NCBI GenBank assembly: GCA_009937095.1
Contig: JAACDB010000015.1
Coordinates: 1-35,107, forward strand
Length of the DNA: 35,107 bases
Direction: 5' to 3'
From: Verrucomicrobiota bacterium
GTDB taxonomy: Bacteria; Verrucomicrobiota; Verrucomicrobiia; Opitutales; Coraliomargaritaceae
How positions within the stretch are numbered: the stretch's first letter is position 1; each line of letters opens with the position of its first letter. Below the pieces are notes generated by a model. That model saw nothing but the letters and a program-made list of their open reading frames with translations. It had not been told where the DNA came from and ran no database searches. Made by a program: the position numbers and the translations under genes. This document shows positions 17,997 to 29,497 of this stretch, in pieces.

Positions 17997-18927
17997 CTGC
18001 CCGCAAGACCCCTTGCATCGATTTAAAATCCTCCGGCAAGGGCGCTTGGAGGCTCAGTTCTTCGCCGGTTTCGGGATGTGGTAATCGCAACTCCGCCGCA
18101 TGCAGCATCACCCGTGGCACCGTTATCTCTGATAAACGGTTAGTCTTGAATCCGTAAGTCGTATCTCCCAAAAGTGGATGCTTGCAGTGACTCATGTGCA
18201 CTCGAATCTGATGCGTCCGTCCGGTATGGATCACACAAGCAACCCGCGCCGCCTGCCCTCCAAAATTGTCCTCCACCCGCCAATCGGTATGCGCCGAACG
18301 CCCGCCTACCTGCACCGCCATTCGAGTGCGGTGTACCGGATGCCTTCCGATTGGTTCACGACAGGAACCGGACTCCACCCGAGGCACTCCTAAAACCAGC
18401 GCAACGTAACGCTTGTAAGTACTCCGTTCACTGAACGCTGTAGCTAATCGATGGTGCGCTAAATCCGTCTTTGCCACTACGATCAAACCCGTAGTCTCTT
18501 TATCCAAACGATGCACAATCCCGGGTCGATCCGGTGCTCCCACCGAACTCAGTTTCCCCTCGGTGTGGTGTAAGAGTGCGTGCACCAGCGTGTCCTCACC
18601 CGTCCCGCTTCCCGGATGCGTAATCATTCCAGCGGCCTTATTCACCACCACAATGGAGGCGTCCTCGTGAATGATATCCAAGGCTATGGGCACTGCTTTC
18701 GGACCATCCCCAACGTCTATTTCATGCAAACTGGCTCGCAAAAGACCCGGACCGCTCAATTTAAAACGCTTATCAATGACCACTCCATCAAAAGTGACCT
18801 GCCCTGCATCAAAAGCACGTTGGAGACGCGATCGGCTTATATCCTCAAATGAAGCTGCAAACACTTTATCCGCTCGTTCACCCTGCACCGTTTCCGGCAC
18901 ATGATATTCGATCACACGCTCAGCCAT
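17986..18927 (-). CDS. rluD: RluA/RluD-family 23S rRNA pseudouridine synthase
   Basis: 313 aa. An S4 RNA-binding domain (about 18-68) precedes the synthase domain, with catalytic D142 in the [19 protein letters not shown] motif and [12 protein letters not shown] further on. E. coli RluD modifies 23S rRNA helix 69; exact specificity among RluA, RluC and RluD cannot be fixed from sequence reading, so the symbol is tentative. The start overlaps the ribF stop by eight bases (ATGGCTGA), showing translational coupling. It is the last gene of the nusA-to-rluD operon and is convergent with the Ppx gene. Confidence 0.88.
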   Translation of the reverse strand: MAERVIEYHVPETVQGERADKVFAASFEDISRSRLQRAFDAGQVTFDGVVIDKRFKLSGPGLLRASLHEIDVGDGPKAVPIALDIIHEDASIVVVNKAAGMITHPGSGTGEDTLVHALLHHTEGKLSSVGAPDRPGIVHRLDKETTGLIVVAKTDLAHHRLATAFSERSTYKRYVALVLGVPRVESGSCREPIGRHPVHRTRMAVQVGGRSAHTDWRVEDNFGGQAARVACVIHTGRTHQIRVHMSHCKHPLLGDTTYGFKTNRLSEITVPRVMLHAAELRLPHPETGEELSLQAPLPEDFKSMQGVLRAAKS

Positions 18928-19864
18928 TCCCAGACTGTTCGCGTGCCCAAGCTACGTCCTTCGCAATTTGCGCACACAAGACCTCCTCATTCTCAAATTT
19001 CTCTTCACCCCGTAGAAATTCCAACCATTCTACTGCTACTTCCGCACCCGTACCCAATTCCGTCCCTTCCAATAGATGCACCTCTAAAGCCGGTTTTGCC
19101 TCGGAAGATACCGTCGGCTTCACCCCATAGTTCGCAACACCGTCTGCCCATTCATTGCCATCCCTCAAGCGAAGTCGCACCCGATAAACTCCAAAACGCG
19201 GCAAACATTCGGGAGCCCAAGGCAGATTCAAAGTCGGAAAGCCCAATGCTCGCCCCTTTTGAGCACCCCCGACAACTGCTCCGCTAAAACCATAATGATA
19301 ACCTAAGAGCGTATTCACCGATTCAATCAAACCATGCTCAAGAGCCGTTCGTATACGGGTACTACTAATCGCCTCGCCCTCATGGCGCAGACGCTTCACC
19401 ACCGTAACCTTGAGCCCTAAGGCCTCACCCGCTTGCTTTAACAACTCAGCATCCCCAGCCCGTTGACGTCCAAAACGAAAATTGGACCCCACCGAGATTC
19501 CTTCTAAGCTGGGTAGGGCTTGCTTCAGGAAGGAAGCAAAATCAGCCGCCTCAATAGCTGCAAAAGCAGCATCGAATTTTTTCCCGATCACAAGTTGTAC
19601 CCCTGCATCCTCTAGCAGATGGATCTTTTCAGAAATTGGCAAAATCAAGCGTGTGCCCTCCGCCCCGCGAAACAATCGACTCGGGTGCGGATCAAAGGTC
19701 AAAACCCCGCTGACGCCCTCTGCCTCCTTAGCAGCCAAGACCGCTGAACCCACCACTGCCTTATGCCCTCGGTGCATTCCATCAAAGACCCCAATCGCCA
19801 AATACAAAGGTGCCACCAGGCCTTGCAGGGCTTCAAATTCCGACACACTCGCAGGGAAGTTCAT
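18920..19864 (-). CDS. ribF: Bifunctional riboflavin kinase/FAD synthetase
   Basis: 314 aa. The N-terminal FAD synthetase (nucleotidyltransferase) domain has [12 protein letters not shown] (23-34), FDPHPS (57-62) and the ISSTRIR motif (167-173). The C-terminal flavokinase domain has [11 protein letters not shown] (204-214). It turns riboflavin into FMN and FAD in the cytoplasm. It lies between truB and rluD, the common truB-ribF order; 11 bases separate it from truB. Confidence 0.94.
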   Translation of the reverse strand: MNFPASVSEFEALQGLVAPLYLAIGVFDGMHRGHKAVVGSAVLAAKEAEGVSGVLTFDPHPSRLFRGAEGTRLILPISEKIHLLEDAGVQLVIGKKFDAAFAAIEAADFASFLKQALPSLEGISVGSNFRFGRQRAGDAELLKQAGEALGLKVTVVKRLRHEGEAISSTRIRTALEHGLIESVNTLLGYHYGFSGAVVGGAQKGRALGFPTLNLPWAPECLPRFGVYRVRLRLRDGNEWADGVANYGVKPTVSSEAKPALEVHLLEGTELGTGAEVAVEWLEFLRGEEKFENEEVLCAQIAKDVAWAREQSGNG

Positions 19865-19875
19865 AGCTTATCTTC

Positions 19876-20592
19876 TTATAATGCGTGACTCGGCACCGCC
19901 TGAAGCACCGGAATCAGGTACTTGCGCAACGCCGTTGGAGTCGCCTCAGCCAAAACCTCCAGCGTGCTGCTGTTTTCAATTTTAAAATCACCGATGCCCG
20001 TACGACGTAAAACATTGAGATGCGCCCCACAGCCAAACTTTTCCCCGAGGTCGTGTGCAATTGTTCGGATATAGGTACCCTTGCTGCAGGCGACCAGAAA
20101 GGAAATCTCCGGTAGCGCAAAATGCTTCATTTCAAAACGATGAATATGTATCACCCGTGGTTCCCGCTCCACTGTCTTTCCCTTACGCGCCAACTTGTAA
20201 AGCGGTTGCCCGCCTACTTTTTTAGCAGAAAACATCGGGGGCGTTTGGTACTGGTCTCCCACGAAGGTTTTCATCTGCGCCAACACCTCCGCCTCTGTCA
20301 ATTCCGGCACAGGCCGTTCCTCCGTCACCACTCCTTCCGCATCCTGTGAGTCTGTGCTTTGCCCAAGGCGCATGGTACCGGTGTACTCCTTGTCCATACT
20401 CATGAGGTATTGTGAAACCTTCGTGGCCTTCCCCACTAGGATGATCATAAGCCCCGTCGCCATAGGATCCAGGGTGCCGGCATGGCCCACTTTCTTCATA
20501 TGGAAAATGCGCCGCACACGATCCACCACGTCATGCGAAGTGATACCGCTGGGTTTATCGACCAGTAAAATTCCTTCAGGATCTTGATTCAT
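19876..20592 (-). CDS. truB: tRNA pseudouridine-55 synthase
   Basis: 238 aa. Makes pseudouridine 55 in the T-loop of tRNAs. The N-terminus reads [17 protein letters not shown] (7-23), and the catalytic aspartate D42 is in the [13 protein letters not shown] signature (36-48). Further family motifs include the [10 protein letters not shown] stretch and [14 protein letters not shown]. The protein is at the short end of the family, apparently without the C-terminal PUA domain seen in longer homologues. It belongs to the nusA operon. Confidence 0.94.
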   Translation of the reverse strand: MNQDPEGILLVDKPSGITSHDVVDRVRRIFHMKKVGHAGTLDPMATGLMIILVGKATKVSQYLMSMDKEYTGTMRLGQSTDSQDAEGVVTEERPVPELTEAEVLAQMKTFVGDQYQTPPMFSAKKVGGQPLYKLARKGKTVEREPRVIHIHRFEMKHFALPEISFLVACSKGTYIRTIAHDLGEKFGCGAHLNVLRRTGIGDFKIENSSTLEVLAEATPTALRKYLIPVLQAVPSHAL

Positions 20593-20598
20593 GATAAT

Positions 20599-21612
20599 CT
20601 ACTTGGAGGCCTCCGGAGGACTGCCCAAAACTTCAAGGTGCTTCGCAATGGCATTAAGTAACTCGGTGCGAAATGCCTCTAGTGTGGTTCCTTGCATATT
20701 CAATCCCGCCGCACAGGCATGACCGCCGCCGTTAAACTGTTGTGCTACTTGATCGACACGGAAAAACGGGTCTTTCGACCGCAGGCTTCCCTTGATGGCC
20801 CCATCCCGCATTTCCAGAAAAACGCCAACCTCTACCCCGCGAATCGAGCGAGCATAATCTACCAGACCTTCAGAATCATCCATACACGCACCGCAGTCTG
20901 CATAAACTCCATCTTCAATCATACCGACACAGACACGTCCGTCCACTTCCAGTCTCAGTGAGGCTAGGAAATGCTGCATTAGCTTACACTTTGCAAAGCT
21001 TTCATTTTCATACAGTTCAAAAGCCGCCGCCGCTGGGTTTGCCCCCAGTTCACACAAGCGACGGGCAATTTCAAAAGTATCAGGAGTCGTTGAAGGAAAA
21101 CGAAACTGTCCCGTATCGGTGGCAATCCCAACATAAAGACTTTGCGCCATCAAGGGATCGATGGCGTAACCGTTATCAAAATAAAACCCTGCTAAGACCT
21201 CACCCGTGGCGCAGGCTGTTCCAATAATCAAATTCTTACGGGCATATTCCTTGTTGGAAATATGGTGATCAATATTCAGCGCGATCTCAGGGAACAAATC
21301 CTGCAAGCGATCCCCGATGCGTTTGCGATCCGCGCAATCCACCGTGACGGCCACATGACCTGCCGGTTCAAAATCCGCAGCCTGCACTAAAGGCGTATCG
21401 CCCACAAAAGCCTTGAGGTTTTCCGGAGTCGGGTCGCGATTCACCCCAACCGCCTCAATTCCCATATTATTCAGCAGCCGCGTTAGCGCTACCATCGAGC
21501 CGATGCAGTCACCATCTGGGCGCAAATGCCCCAACACCGCAACCTTTGAGCCTCGCAATGCCTCCACTTCGCGCGCAAAGGCAGCACTTGCTTCAGGGTA
21601 GTATTTATTCAT
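20599..21612 (-). CDS. nrnA: DHH-family phosphoesterase, NrnA-like oligoribonuclease/pAp phosphatase
   Basis: 337 aa. Motif [12 protein letters not shown], motif [15 protein letters not shown], the DHH motif NIDHHISN and the DHHA1 C-terminal motif GGGHACAAG are all visible. NrnA enzymes degrade short RNA oligonucleotides and dephosphorylate 3'-phosphoadenosine-5'-phosphate. Its place between rbfA and truB is the common operon position of nrnA in bacteria without Orn. Its start overlaps the end of rbfA by eight bases. Confidence 0.9.
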   Translation of the reverse strand: MNKYYPEASAAFAREVEALRGSKVAVLGHLRPDGDCIGSMVALTRLLNNMGIEAVGVNRDPTPENLKAFVGDTPLVQAADFEPAGHVAVTVDCADRKRIGDRLQDLFPEIALNIDHHISNKEYARKNLIIGTACATGEVLAGFYFDNGYAIDPLMAQSLYVGIATDTGQFRFPSTTPDTFEIARRLCELGANPAAAAFELYENESFAKCKLMQHFLASLRLEVDGRVCVGMIEDGVYADCGACMDDSEGLVDYARSIRGVEVGVFLEMRDGAIKGSLRSKDPFFRVDQVAQQFNGGGHACAAGLNMQGTTLEAFRTELLNAIAKHLEVLGSPPEASK

Positions 21613-21955
21613 CGGTATCGCTTTCGTTTAAGTGGTCGAGCAGTTCATTGATATGGGCACCCCGTACCATAGAGGGATCATAACAAAATTCAAAATTTGG
21701 AAAATATTTTAGGATCACCCGTTTCCGCGCCCGAGCACGCAAATCCCGACCCACCCGACGAAAAAGCGCACGTGCTTTTTCGACCGCACCCTCATCTCCT
21801 ATGACAGAGTAATAAATTCGTGCCGAGCGCAGGTCACTGCTCGTATCGACGCTACTTATCGTGATGGGCGTGGCCTCACCGCGATAACGCTGGTGCAACT
21901 GCTCGCTGATTTCACGCTGCAGCAATTCATTTACCCGTGTGATACGTTTCGACAT
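21605..21955 (-). CDS. rbfA: Ribosome-binding factor A
   Basis: 116 aa, a small KH-like protein needed for late 30S maturation and 16S rRNA 5'-end processing. It starts [17 protein letters not shown], the typical N-terminal helix, followed by the [21 protein letters not shown] strand region and the helix containing [15 protein letters not shown]. Position between infB and nrnA supports the call. It overlaps nrnA by eight bases. Confidence 0.93.
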   Translation of the reverse strand: MSKRITRVNELLQREISEQLHQRYRGEATPITISSVDTSSDLRSARIYYSVIGDEGAVEKARALFRRVGRDLRARARKRVILKYFPNFEFCYDPSMVRGAHINELLDHLNESDTDE

Positions 21956-22000
21956 TATTCAAAGGGATTGGACCTTAACGTGCCGCGCCTGAAATTAGGC

Positions 22001-24394
22001 TCAGCGCAAAGAGGGACGGATCTCCTCAACCTCAAAGCATTCAATGGTGTCACCCTCCTCATAGGCGTGGTAACCTTCCACACCCACACCACACTCATAG
22101 CCAGCACGCACTTCCTTGGCATCGTCCTTGAAACGCTTGAGGGTTGAAATCTTGCCTTCGTGCACCATGTCACCCTTGCGCATAACACAGGCCTTTCCGG
22201 AACGAGTTAGGGTACCTTCTGTGACCATACAACCCGCGACGGCGCGTCCCTTGCCGAGATTGAAAACCTGACGCACCTCGGCGGCACCGCTCTTGCTTTC
22301 CCGCAATTCCGGCTCCAAAAGTGCGGCCATCTCTTCCTCTACTTGGTCGAGTAATTCGTAAATAATTTCGTGTTGGATAATTCGAACATCGTGATGCTTC
22401 GCAATTCCCTGCACTCCGGTATCGAGCTTCACATTAAAGCCAATAATACAAGAACCACCGGCTCCCGCGAGGGTTACATCATTCTTGGTAATGTTACCCA
22501 CTCCCACGTGAATGATATCCAGGTCAATCTTATCGCTTTCAATTTCCGAGAGGGCATTGGCAAGTGCTTCAGCAGAACCGTGAACATCGGATTTCACAAT
22601 CAAACGCAGGCATTTCTTTTGCTGTTTCTCAATCGCAGCAAAAAGATCCTCGACCGTTGCGCCACCACTTGAACCTTCTTCCCCTTCTTCCTGGCGACGG
22701 TTGGCATCGCGTTTGCGCTGGTAGGTGATTTCCTCCGCTTGGCGCTTGGCGCTTTTCTCATCCTTACAGGTCACAAAACGATCACCTGAAGCAGGCACAC
22801 CGGACCATCCCAATACCTTCACCGGAGTGGAGGGCGGCGCAGTCTTTATTGTTTTGCCAGTATCATCCATCAAGGATTTTACCCGGCAATAGGCCTCGCC
22901 GCAAAGCAGGGCATCTCCTTGCTTCAGCGTACCCTTTTCTACGATCACCGAGGCGGTTGGTCCGCGACCATGTTCAATTTGTGACTCGATGATAATGCCT
23001 GAGGCCGCACATTCCGGATTTGCTTTCAGCTCCAGAACTTCTGCCTGCAAGAGGATCATATCCAATAAATCCTCGATATTTGTGCCGTTGAGCGCTGAAA
23101 CCTCTACCGTGACAGTTTCCCCGCCCCAATCTTCAGGCGCGATTCCCTTTTCCTGCATCTGTTGCTTAACGCGCTCCACGTTTGCACCCTTGGCATCGGT
23201 CTTATTAATCGCCACCACGATGGCGTTGTTAGCCTGTTGTGCAAATTTCAAGGCTTCTTCTGTCTGCGGTTTAAAGGCATCATCTGCAGCGATCACGAGC
23301 ACCGCAATATCGGTCACGTTCGTGCCGCGGGCACGCATCATTGAGAAAGCTGCGTGACCGGGAGTATCGATAAAGCTGATTTTCTTATCCTTATGAGACA
23401 CTTGGTAAGCACCGATGTGCTGGGTGATGCCACCGGCTTCACCCGCAGTGACATTTGCTTTCCGTATCGTGTCCAACAAAGTGGTCTTCCCGTGATCGAC
23501 GTGTCCCAAAATACATACCACCGGAGGACGCTCTTTTAAAAAGCGTGGGTCATCGTCATCGACTTTCTCAACCTTGGGCTTCTGGCTTCCACCCTCCGCT
23601 TGCTCACCACGGTGGTGTATTTCCAGTTCAACCCCATGGCGCTGCGCCAATAATTTTGCGGTCGCTTCCTCGATGGTCTGATTCATCGAGGCAAAGATGC
23701 TCATCTCCATTAATTCTGAAATGAGCTTGAAAGGCTTAAGACCCAATTCGAGGGCAAAATCCCGCACTACAATAGGAGGCTTAACATGCACCACCCGAAG
23801 CGGTGCATCCGATGCCTCGCTCGTAACTGTTTCAGGCGCGTCTATTTCGGCATTTGCATCCACGGGTAATGGCGCCGCGACCGCTGGTTTCGGCGGAGTT
23901 CCGGCAAGCGCAGGCGCAGGCGGAGGCGTGGGTGGACGTGTGGCGGGAGGGGGAGTAGTTTTGGCAACCGGTGGAACCTTGGGAGGTTCTGGCGAGGAAA
24001 TGGTAACTGATGGAGTCGACGGTTTTTTGGGAATTGGCGGGGTCGGCTTGGGTGCGGGCGGTGGAAAAGCACGAGCCGCTTCCTTAGCTGCTTCGGCTTC
24101 TGCCACTGCACTGCGGGCCTCACGCTCACGCTCAATATCCGCTTTGCTTTTGACAATCACACCTGCCGGTAAAACCGGTCCCTTCGCGGGAGCGGCGGGT
24201 TCAGGAGCATTTTCTTTTGCTGCCTCCACAATGGTTTCTTTTGAGCCAAACTCCTCTACCAACGATGCCGCCGAAATGTTATCCACTGTACTGGAGGCAC
24301 TCTTGACCTCGTAGCCACGTGACTTCAGGAGTTCAATCAACTCCTTATTCTCCATTCCGATTTGTTTAGAAAGCTGGTGTATGCGTACGCTCAT
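22001..24394 (-). CDS. infB: Translation initiation factor IF-2
   Basis: 797 aa GTPase that places initiator tRNA on the 30S subunit. The N-terminal IF2-N helix region (1-50) leads to a charged, then strongly proline-rich linker (about 110-175). The second IF2-N-like module is at about 205-260. The G domain shows GHVDHGKT (297-304), DTPGH (343-347) and NKTD (397-400), followed by domains II to IV. The proline-rich linker is the variable part of the family and here replaces the long alanine/glutamate linker of E. coli. It is downstream of nusA in the same operon. The 45-base gap to rbfA has no terminator. Confidence 0.96.
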   Translation of the reverse strand: MSVRIHQLSKQIGMENKELIELLKSRGYEVKSASSTVDNISAASLVEEFGSKETIVEAAKENAPEPAAPAKGPVLPAGVIVKSKADIEREREARSAVAEAEAAKEAARAFPPPAPKPTPPIPKKPSTPSVTISSPEPPKVPPVAKTTPPPATRPPTPPPAPALAGTPPKPAVAAPLPVDANAEIDAPETVTSEASDAPLRVVHVKPPIVVRDFALELGLKPFKLISELMEMSIFASMNQTIEEATAKLLAQRHGVELEIHHRGEQAEGGSQKPKVEKVDDDDPRFLKERPPVVCILGHVDHGKTTLLDTIRKANVTAGEAGGITQHIGAYQVSHKDKKISFIDTPGHAAFSMMRARGTNVTDIAVLVIAADDAFKPQTEEALKFAQQANNAIVVAINKTDAKGANVERVKQQMQEKGIAPEDWGGETVTVEVSALNGTNIEDLLDMILLQAEVLELKANPECAASGIIIESQIEHGRGPTASVIVEKGTLKQGDALLCGEAYCRVKSLMDDTGKTIKTAPPSTPVKVLGWSGVPASGDRFVTCKDEKSAKRQAEEITYQRKRDANRRQEEGEEGSSGGATVEDLFAAIEKQQKKCLRLIVKSDVHGSAEALANALSEIESDKIDLDIIHVGVGNITKNDVTLAGAGGSCIIGFNVKLDTGVQGIAKHHDVRIIQHEIIYELLDQVEEEMAALLEPELRESKSGAAEVRQVFNLGKGRAVAGCMVTEGTLTRSGKACVMRKGDMVHEGKISTLKRFKDDAKEVRAGYECGVGVEGYHAYEEGDTIECFEVEEIRPSLR

Positions 24395-24436
24395 AAATTA
24401 ATTAATCCCTTAATATACAGTATCAATGGCTGCCTT

Positions 24437-25687
<1,251 letters not shown>

Positions 25688-25690
25688 TGT

Positions 25691-25725
25691 AGGTAAAAAT
25701 AAAAAAAGCGAGGTAAACCCGCTTT
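25691..25725 (-). terminator. Terminator-like hairpin in the nusA leader (candidate attenuator)
   Basis: On the minus strand AAAGCG-GG-TTTA-CC-T-CGCTTT forms a stem (25720-25725 with 25705-25710, plus two GC pairs) and is followed by TTTTATTTTT down to about four bases before the nusA ATG. No minus-strand gene lies upstream, since queC is divergent, so it cannot be the terminator of a previous gene. It therefore sits between the nusA promoter and nusA. Confidence 0.6.
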
Positions 25726-25755
25726 ATAGCTGTGCTGTAATAATTGCGAAGTATC

Positions 25756-25784
25756 AAAATTGAAATCTTGCGCCAATTTGTCAA
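25756..25784 (-). promoter_or_regulatory. Candidate promoter of the nusA operon
   Basis: A perfect -35 hexamer TTGACA reads on the minus strand at 25784-25779. At 17-base spacing the -10 is only AATTTT (25761-25756); GATACT lies six bases further on. The predicted leader of roughly 60 bases would include the hairpin before nusA. Confidence 0.3.
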
Positions 25785-25825
25785 GCAATCGCTTAGGCAA
25801 GCCCCAGTTTAGTCTTGCTCCCGAG

Positions 25826-25885
25826 GCCGGCAAAACCACAAATAGTCACACCCTGCTAACGGATTCCCAGGGTGCCGTTCCCGGC
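25826..25885 (+). promoter_or_regulatory. Structured leader upstream of queC
   Basis: A perfect seven-base stem CACCCTG/CAGGGTG (25849-25855 with 25868-25874) has a 12-base loop. AACGG in that loop (25858-25862) is complementary to CCGTT (25875-25879) right after the stem. An outer pairing GCCGG/CCGGC (25826-25830 with 25881-25885) can enclose it. Alternative hairpins GCCG/CGGC (25874-25885) and CGTT/AACG (25876-25889) compete. The queC ATG follows at 25899. It does not match a preQ1 riboswitch consensus known to me. Confidence 0.4.
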
Positions 25886-25898
25886 AACGACTGAATTC

Positions 25899-26612
25899 AT
25901 GAAAACCGTCCTTATTTATTCCGGTGGGCTCGATTCCACCGTACTCCTCTATCATCTGCTGGATGCCGGACATAGCGTGCAAGCCCTCTCGGTCGACTAT
26001 GGACAGCGCCACGCCTGTGAACTGGAGCAGGCCGCTGCCATTTGCGCCAAGCTCGGGGTTCCTTTTCAACGTGCCGACCTCTCCGGCATTCGTCCGCTTC
26101 TCGCTGGCAGTAGCCTGACCTCCCCCGACATTCCCGTCGCTGAAGGGCATTACACCGAGGCCAGTATGAAATCCACCGTGGTTCCCAATCGCAACATGCT
26201 CCTGCTGGCCCTCGCCACCAGCCATGCCCTCAGTTCCGGAGCCGAGGAAGTCGCCTATGCCGCCCATCACGGCGACCACGCCATTTACCCGGATTGCCGC
26301 CCGGAATTTGCTGACGCCATGGCGACCGCCATCGGCCTCTGCGACTGGAACAGTGTGCGACTCAGCCGTCCCTTTGTCGACTGGAGTAAAGCCGATATCG
26401 CCCGCCGGGGTGCTGAATTAGACGTCCCCTTCGAAACAACCTGGTCTTGTTATAAAGGCGGCAAAGTCCACTGCGGTCGCTGCGGCACCTGCATTGAACG
26501 CCGCGAAGCCTTTGACCTTGCGGAAATCGAAGACCTCACCCCTTACGCAAACGACGCCCCCGACCTCGCCACCCTCCGCGCCAACCACTGGCATCTTTCC
26601 GATCATTCCTAA
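25899..26612 (+). CDS. queC: 7-cyano-7-deazaguanine (preQ0) synthase
   Basis: 237 aa. ATP-dependent conversion of 7-carboxy-7-deazaguanine to preQ0. The PP-loop SGGLDS (8-13) and the zinc-binding cysteines of [15 protein letters not shown] near the C-terminus are present, as is the PNRN motif ([13 protein letters not shown]). The ATG at 25899 begins the first strand ([10 protein letters not shown]) and is preferred over one at 25872. It is first of queC-queD-queE; the ATG of queD follows eight bases after the stop. Confidence 0.95.
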   Translation: MKTVLIYSGGLDSTVLLYHLLDAGHSVQALSVDYGQRHACELEQAAAICAKLGVPFQRADLSGIRPLLAGSSLTSPDIPVAEGHYTEASMKSTVVPNRNMLLLALATSHALSSGAEEVAYAAHHGDHAIYPDCRPEFADAMATAIGLCDWNSVRLSRPFVDWSKADIARRGAELDVPFETTWSCYKGGKVHCGRCGTCIERREAFDLAEIEDLTPYANDAPDLATLRANHWHLSDHS

Positions 26613-26619
26613 TCGAACC

Positions 26620-27048
26620 ATGCTCACCTGTAAAAAAACTTACCGCGACATTCCCTTCGCTCACCGCCAGCACCGCCACGAAGGGCATTGCGCCCTCATC
26701 CACGGGCATAACTGGGCCATCACCCTTACCTTTTCCTGCCGCGAAACCGACCCCAACGGCTTTGTGGTTGACTTCGGCGACCTCAAATACCTCAAGGACT
26801 GGATTCAAACCCACCTCGATCACGCATGCCTTTTCAACGAGGATGACCCCGAGCGCGAAACCCTCCTTCAAGCACACGCATCCCTCTTTAAAACTTACCT
26901 CCTCCCCAACTGTTCCTGCGAGGGCATTGCCGAGCATCTCTTCAGTCGCTTTGACCCCATGGTGCGCCAGCACACTCACGAGCGCGCATGGATCACTGCC
27001 GTTGAGGTCGAGGAAGACAGCCGAAATTCCGCTCGCTACCAACCTTAG
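26620..27048 (+). CDS. queD: 6-carboxytetrahydropterin synthase
   Basis: 142 aa of the T-fold 6-pyruvoyltetrahydropterin synthase family. It converts dihydroneopterin triphosphate to 6-carboxytetrahydropterin, the first committed step of the preQ0 pathway. The zinc histidines H15, H28 and H30 and the catalytic cysteine C24 are seen in [20 protein letters not shown] (13-32). The [11 protein letters not shown] stretch follows. Open frame extends upstream to 26494 inside queC, but the family start is at 26620. It stops with TAG, 18 bases before queE. Confidence 0.93.
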   Translation: MLTCKKTYRDIPFAHRQHRHEGHCALIHGHNWAITLTFSCRETDPNGFVVDFGDLKYLKDWIQTHLDHACLFNEDDPERETLLQAHASLFKTYLLPNCSCEGIAEHLFSRFDPMVRQHTHERAWITAVEVEEDSRNSARYQP

Positions 27049-27066
27049 AAGGGCCCCTCCCCCGCC

Positions 27067-27753
27067 ATGGCTCTACCTATCCACGAACAATTCCACAGCT
27101 TCCAAGGCGAAGGATTCCACGCCGGACGCGCTGCTTATTTTATCCGCACCTATGGTTGCCCCGTGCATTGCCCCTGGTGTGACTCTGCGGGAACCTGGCA
27201 CCCCGACCATAAACCCGAAACCCTTGAACGCCCCGAGGCCGAGGCCCTCGCCCGCGCCGCTGCCAATTCAAAAGCTGAATTCACCGTCATCACGGGTGGC
27301 GAACCCGCCATTCACGACCTGCGCACCCTCACCGACGCGCTACACGCCCACGGGCAACCCGTGCATCTCGAAACGAGCGGCGCCTTTCCGCTTCAAGGTG
27401 ATTTTGATTGGATCACCCTCAGCCCCAAGCGCTGGAAACTACCCCTGCCGGAAAACATTGCCCGCGCAAATGAAATCAAAATCATTGTCGATACCCCCGA
27501 TGCCATTGAGGAATACGTTGCGGTAATGGGTGAAGCCCTGCGCCACACCATCCCCGTCTGGCTGCATCCGGAATGGTCCAAGCGCGACGATGGCGCCATC
27601 CTCACTGCCATCACGGAATGGGTTAAAACCAAGGGCGCACCCTTCCGCGCGGGTGGACAATGGCACAAGTATTACGCCGCTGACAGCCTTGACCCCCGCA
27701 GCGCTGACCCTGTCCCCCTCGGCGGAGACCCCGCTTGCGGCCCCAGTACATAA
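27067..27753 (+). CDS. queE: 7-carboxy-7-deazaguanine synthase
   Basis: 228 aa radical SAM enzyme that contracts the pterin ring to 7-carboxy-7-deazaguanine, the substrate of Que[12 protein letters not shown] (11-21) is the usual N-terminal substrate loop. The cluster cysteines C31, C35 and C38 form C-x3-C-x2-C, with the [15 protein letters not shown] signature. TGGEP follows. The C-terminus contains [13 protein letters not shown], a little longer than minimal homologues. It is last of the que operon, ahead of a bidirectional terminator. folE and queF are not in the window. Confidence 0.93.
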   Translation: MALPIHEQFHSFQGEGFHAGRAAYFIRTYGCPVHCPWCDSAGTWHPDHKPETLERPEAEALARAAANSKAEFTVITGGEPAIHDLRTLTDALHAHGQPVHLETSGAFPLQGDFDWITLSPKRWKLPLPENIARANEIKIIVDTPDAIEEYVAVMGEALRHTIPVWLHPEWSKRDDGAILTAITEWVKTKGAPFRAGGQWHKYYAADSLDPRSADPVPLGGDPACGPST

Positions 27754-27884
27754 ACTGCTCCCGCAATCATAAATCCTGTTCTCTGGGATGGCGCTTACCC
27801 GCTGCCGATTCATTCGTGTTCCTTAGCGTATAGCAGTGGTTCCCGGCTTTCACGCCCGGCTCAGGGCTTGGTGTTCAGGCATAA
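27754..27884. other. Intergenic stretch after queE
   Basis: 131 bases between queE and the shared terminator. I see no gene, promoter or repeat in it. A short GC-rich region (27840-27865) holds GCCCGGCTC-like repeats, but no stable stem followed by a T run. Confidence 0.5.
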
Positions 27885-27912
27885 AAAAGCCCGCGTGTCT
27901 GCGCGGGCTTTT
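27885..27912. terminator. Bidirectional terminator between queE and the FKBP gene
   Basis: Perfect 11-base arms AAAAGCCCGCG (27885-27895) and CGCGGGCTTTT (27902-27912) enclose a TGTCTG loop. A-rich sequence on the left and T on the right let it end both the plus-strand que operon and the minus-strand FKBP gene. Confidence 0.9.
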
Positions 27913-27930
27913 GAAAGTTGTGGAACTTGC

Positions 27931-28683
27931 TTAACTCTCGGGGTTGATTTCGATCAACTCACACTCGAAGACGAGGGTGTCGCCGGGTTGAATGGCGCCG
28001 CCGGGGCGGGGATTGTTGCCGTAACCAAGGTCGCTGGGAATGTAGAGGATGATCTTGCCGCCAGTGCCAATCTTGGTGAGGCCTTCACCGAAACCGGGAA
28101 CTACGCCGTTGAGCGGAAAAGCAGCGGGCTCGCCGCGGGCATAGGAGCTGTCAAATTCAGTGCCGTCGATACGGGTGCCACGGTAATGCACGAGGACGGT
28201 GTCTTCCATATCGGGATTGTCGTCGGCTCCGGCTTCGAGGATTTTGAAGTGCAGACCGGAGTCCGTGGATTCCACGGCGTCGTCGCTCTTGAGGCCATCG
28301 AGATAGGCTTTACCGGCGGCGATGTTGTCGCCTGCGGCAGAAGCAGCGTCCGCTTCGGCGGCGGCTTGCGCAGTAGCCATGCGGGCCTGAATGAATGCCT
28401 GGAAGGTGGGGCTTTGCACTACGGCAAGCATTTCAGCGCTCGGTTCGTCGGCCCCGAGGGCTTTACTGAAACCTTTGAGAATGGCTTCCGAGTCACTGGC
28501 TTCAAAGCCGAGTTGTTTGATGCCGAGTTGAAAGGCGCTGAAATATCCGAAGGCTTCAACCATCTCGGCTTGAGTGGGCGCTACGGCGACCGGCGCGGTG
28601 GCGACTTCAGTTTGCGCGTTGACGGAACTGACTCCGGTGAGGAGGGCTACGACAGCCGCGAGGGAAATGCTTTTATGAATCAT
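27931..28683 (-). CDS. FKBP-type peptidyl-prolyl isomerase, exported (Mip/FkpA-like)
   Basis: 250 aa. A signal peptide (1-23, [20 protein letters not shown] then VNA-Q) is followed by an N-terminal helical dimerisation domain (about 35-135) and the FKBP catalytic domain (about 140-247). The latter shows [22 protein letters not shown] (164-185), VVPGFGEGL (194-202) and IPSDLGYG (215-222). Its role is folding of periplasmic or outer-membrane proteins. The ATG at 28683 is chosen for the signal peptide; the frame is open to 28800 but runs into the preceding gene's terminator. It lies next to several exported proteins, which may be its clients. Confidence 0.9.
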   Translation of the reverse strand: MIHKSISLAAVVALLTGVSSVNAQTEVATAPVAVAPTQAEMVEAFGYFSAFQLGIKQLGFEASDSEAILKGFSKALGADEPSAEMLAVVQSPTFQAFIQARMATAQAAAEADAASAAGDNIAAGKAYLDGLKSDDAVESTDSGLHFKILEAGADDNPDMEDTVLVHYRGTRIDGTEFDSSYARGEPAAFPLNGVVPGFGEGLTKIGTGGKIILYIPSDLGYGNNPRPGGAIQPGDTLVFECELIEINPES

Positions 28684-28760
28684 TGAGGATTGGATTAAGG
28701 ATGAAAGGGTTAACGCTTTCAGAATTGAGGAACAGGTCAAGACCTGAGGCTCGGAGAGTA

Positions 28761-28798
28761 TTATTAAAGACCCCGCCCGGGAAAACCGTAGCGGGGTC
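28761..28798 (-). terminator. Terminator of the PEP-CTERM gene at 28821
   Basis: Arms GACCCCGC (28769-28776) and GCGGGGTC (28791-28798) with an inner CGG/CCG pairing. On the minus strand TTTAATAA follows. It separates the PEP-CTERM gene from the FKBP gene. Confidence 0.75.
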
Positions 28799-28820
28799 AA
28801 TGGTAAAATAGATATAAAAA

Positions 28821-29450
28821 TTAGCGCCGTCGATACAGGACCGTGCCGACCAATGCTGAGAGACCCACCAGCGCGGCATAGGTCGATGGCTCGGGAATGA
28901 TTTCGAACGAGGTAAAGCCCTCCGAGTTAGTTCCGAAAAAGCGAGCGTTCACCAATGTCGCACCCGTGCGGAGGGTGCTGAAATCCGGCGGTCCATCCGT
29001 TAGATCAGAAACACTTACATCATTAGTATTACCGTCCACTCCACCCCCGTCGCCACTCTTCACCGTCCACTGATCCTTGATGGCAGTATCCAAACCAACG
29101 GTCGTGATATCCAAATAGAGAATAGCCCAAGTACTCGAGGCGGCATGGTTCCAACGAATCGCCAACTGTTGCTCCGCAATAGCACTGGTGTCCTGCTTAG
29201 CGACATCTGCATGGGAAAAGAAGCCGGGGCCGTAAGTCTCATTGGCATTGCTATTACCACTATGAATCGAGGTGAAGGTACCGTTCACATAAGTGCCGAT
29301 TTCCACCTGATCGGTAGCGACCAGCGCCTGACCATTAAAGCCCACCAGATTATTGGCAGCAGCGGATGAATAGGTAAACTGTCCGGCCTGTGCGCCTGTA
29401 AGGCCCGCGAGGGCGAGCAAACTGATAAGTTTGAAGTGATTACTTTTCAT
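28821..29450 (-). CDS. PEP-CTERM sorting domain protein, function unknown
   Basis: 209 aa exported surface protein. A signal peptide (about 1-22, ending GAQAG) leads to a beta-rich body with no recognised domain. The C-terminal sorting signal has the three standard parts: the motif [10 protein letters not shown] (about 183-192), a hydrophobic stretch ([13 protein letters not shown]), and a terminal RRR. This signal is cut by exosortases; the candidate enzyme is the one at 15041-15961. It has its own terminator and is transcribed as a single gene or with upstream minus-strand neighbours 47 bases away. Confidence 0.88.
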   Translation of the reverse strand: MKSNHFKLISLLALAGLTGAQAGQFTYSSAAANNLVGFNGQALVATDQVEIGTYVNGTFTSIHSGNSNANETYGPGFFSHADVAKQDTSAIAEQQLAIRWNHAASSTWAILYLDITTVGLDTAIKDQWTVKSGDGGGVDGNTNDVSVSDLTDGPPDFSTLRTGATLVNARFFGTNSEGFTSFEIIPEPSTYAALVGLSALVGTVLYRRR

Positions 29451-29497
29451 ACAATGAGATAGAGAAAGTCTTAAATTCCTGCCCTGCGCTTCCTTAC

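Noticed and set aside
25826-25898. Calling the queC leader a known preQ1 riboswitch
   Set aside because: The A-rich tail of class I and the conserved parts of classes II and III are not recognisable; only complementarity is seen.
27868-28686. Long plus-strand open frame of 272 codons
   Set aside because: It is antisense to the FKBP gene and reads as a Gly/Val/Glu-rich shadow without start signals; FKBP motifs are clear on the other strand.
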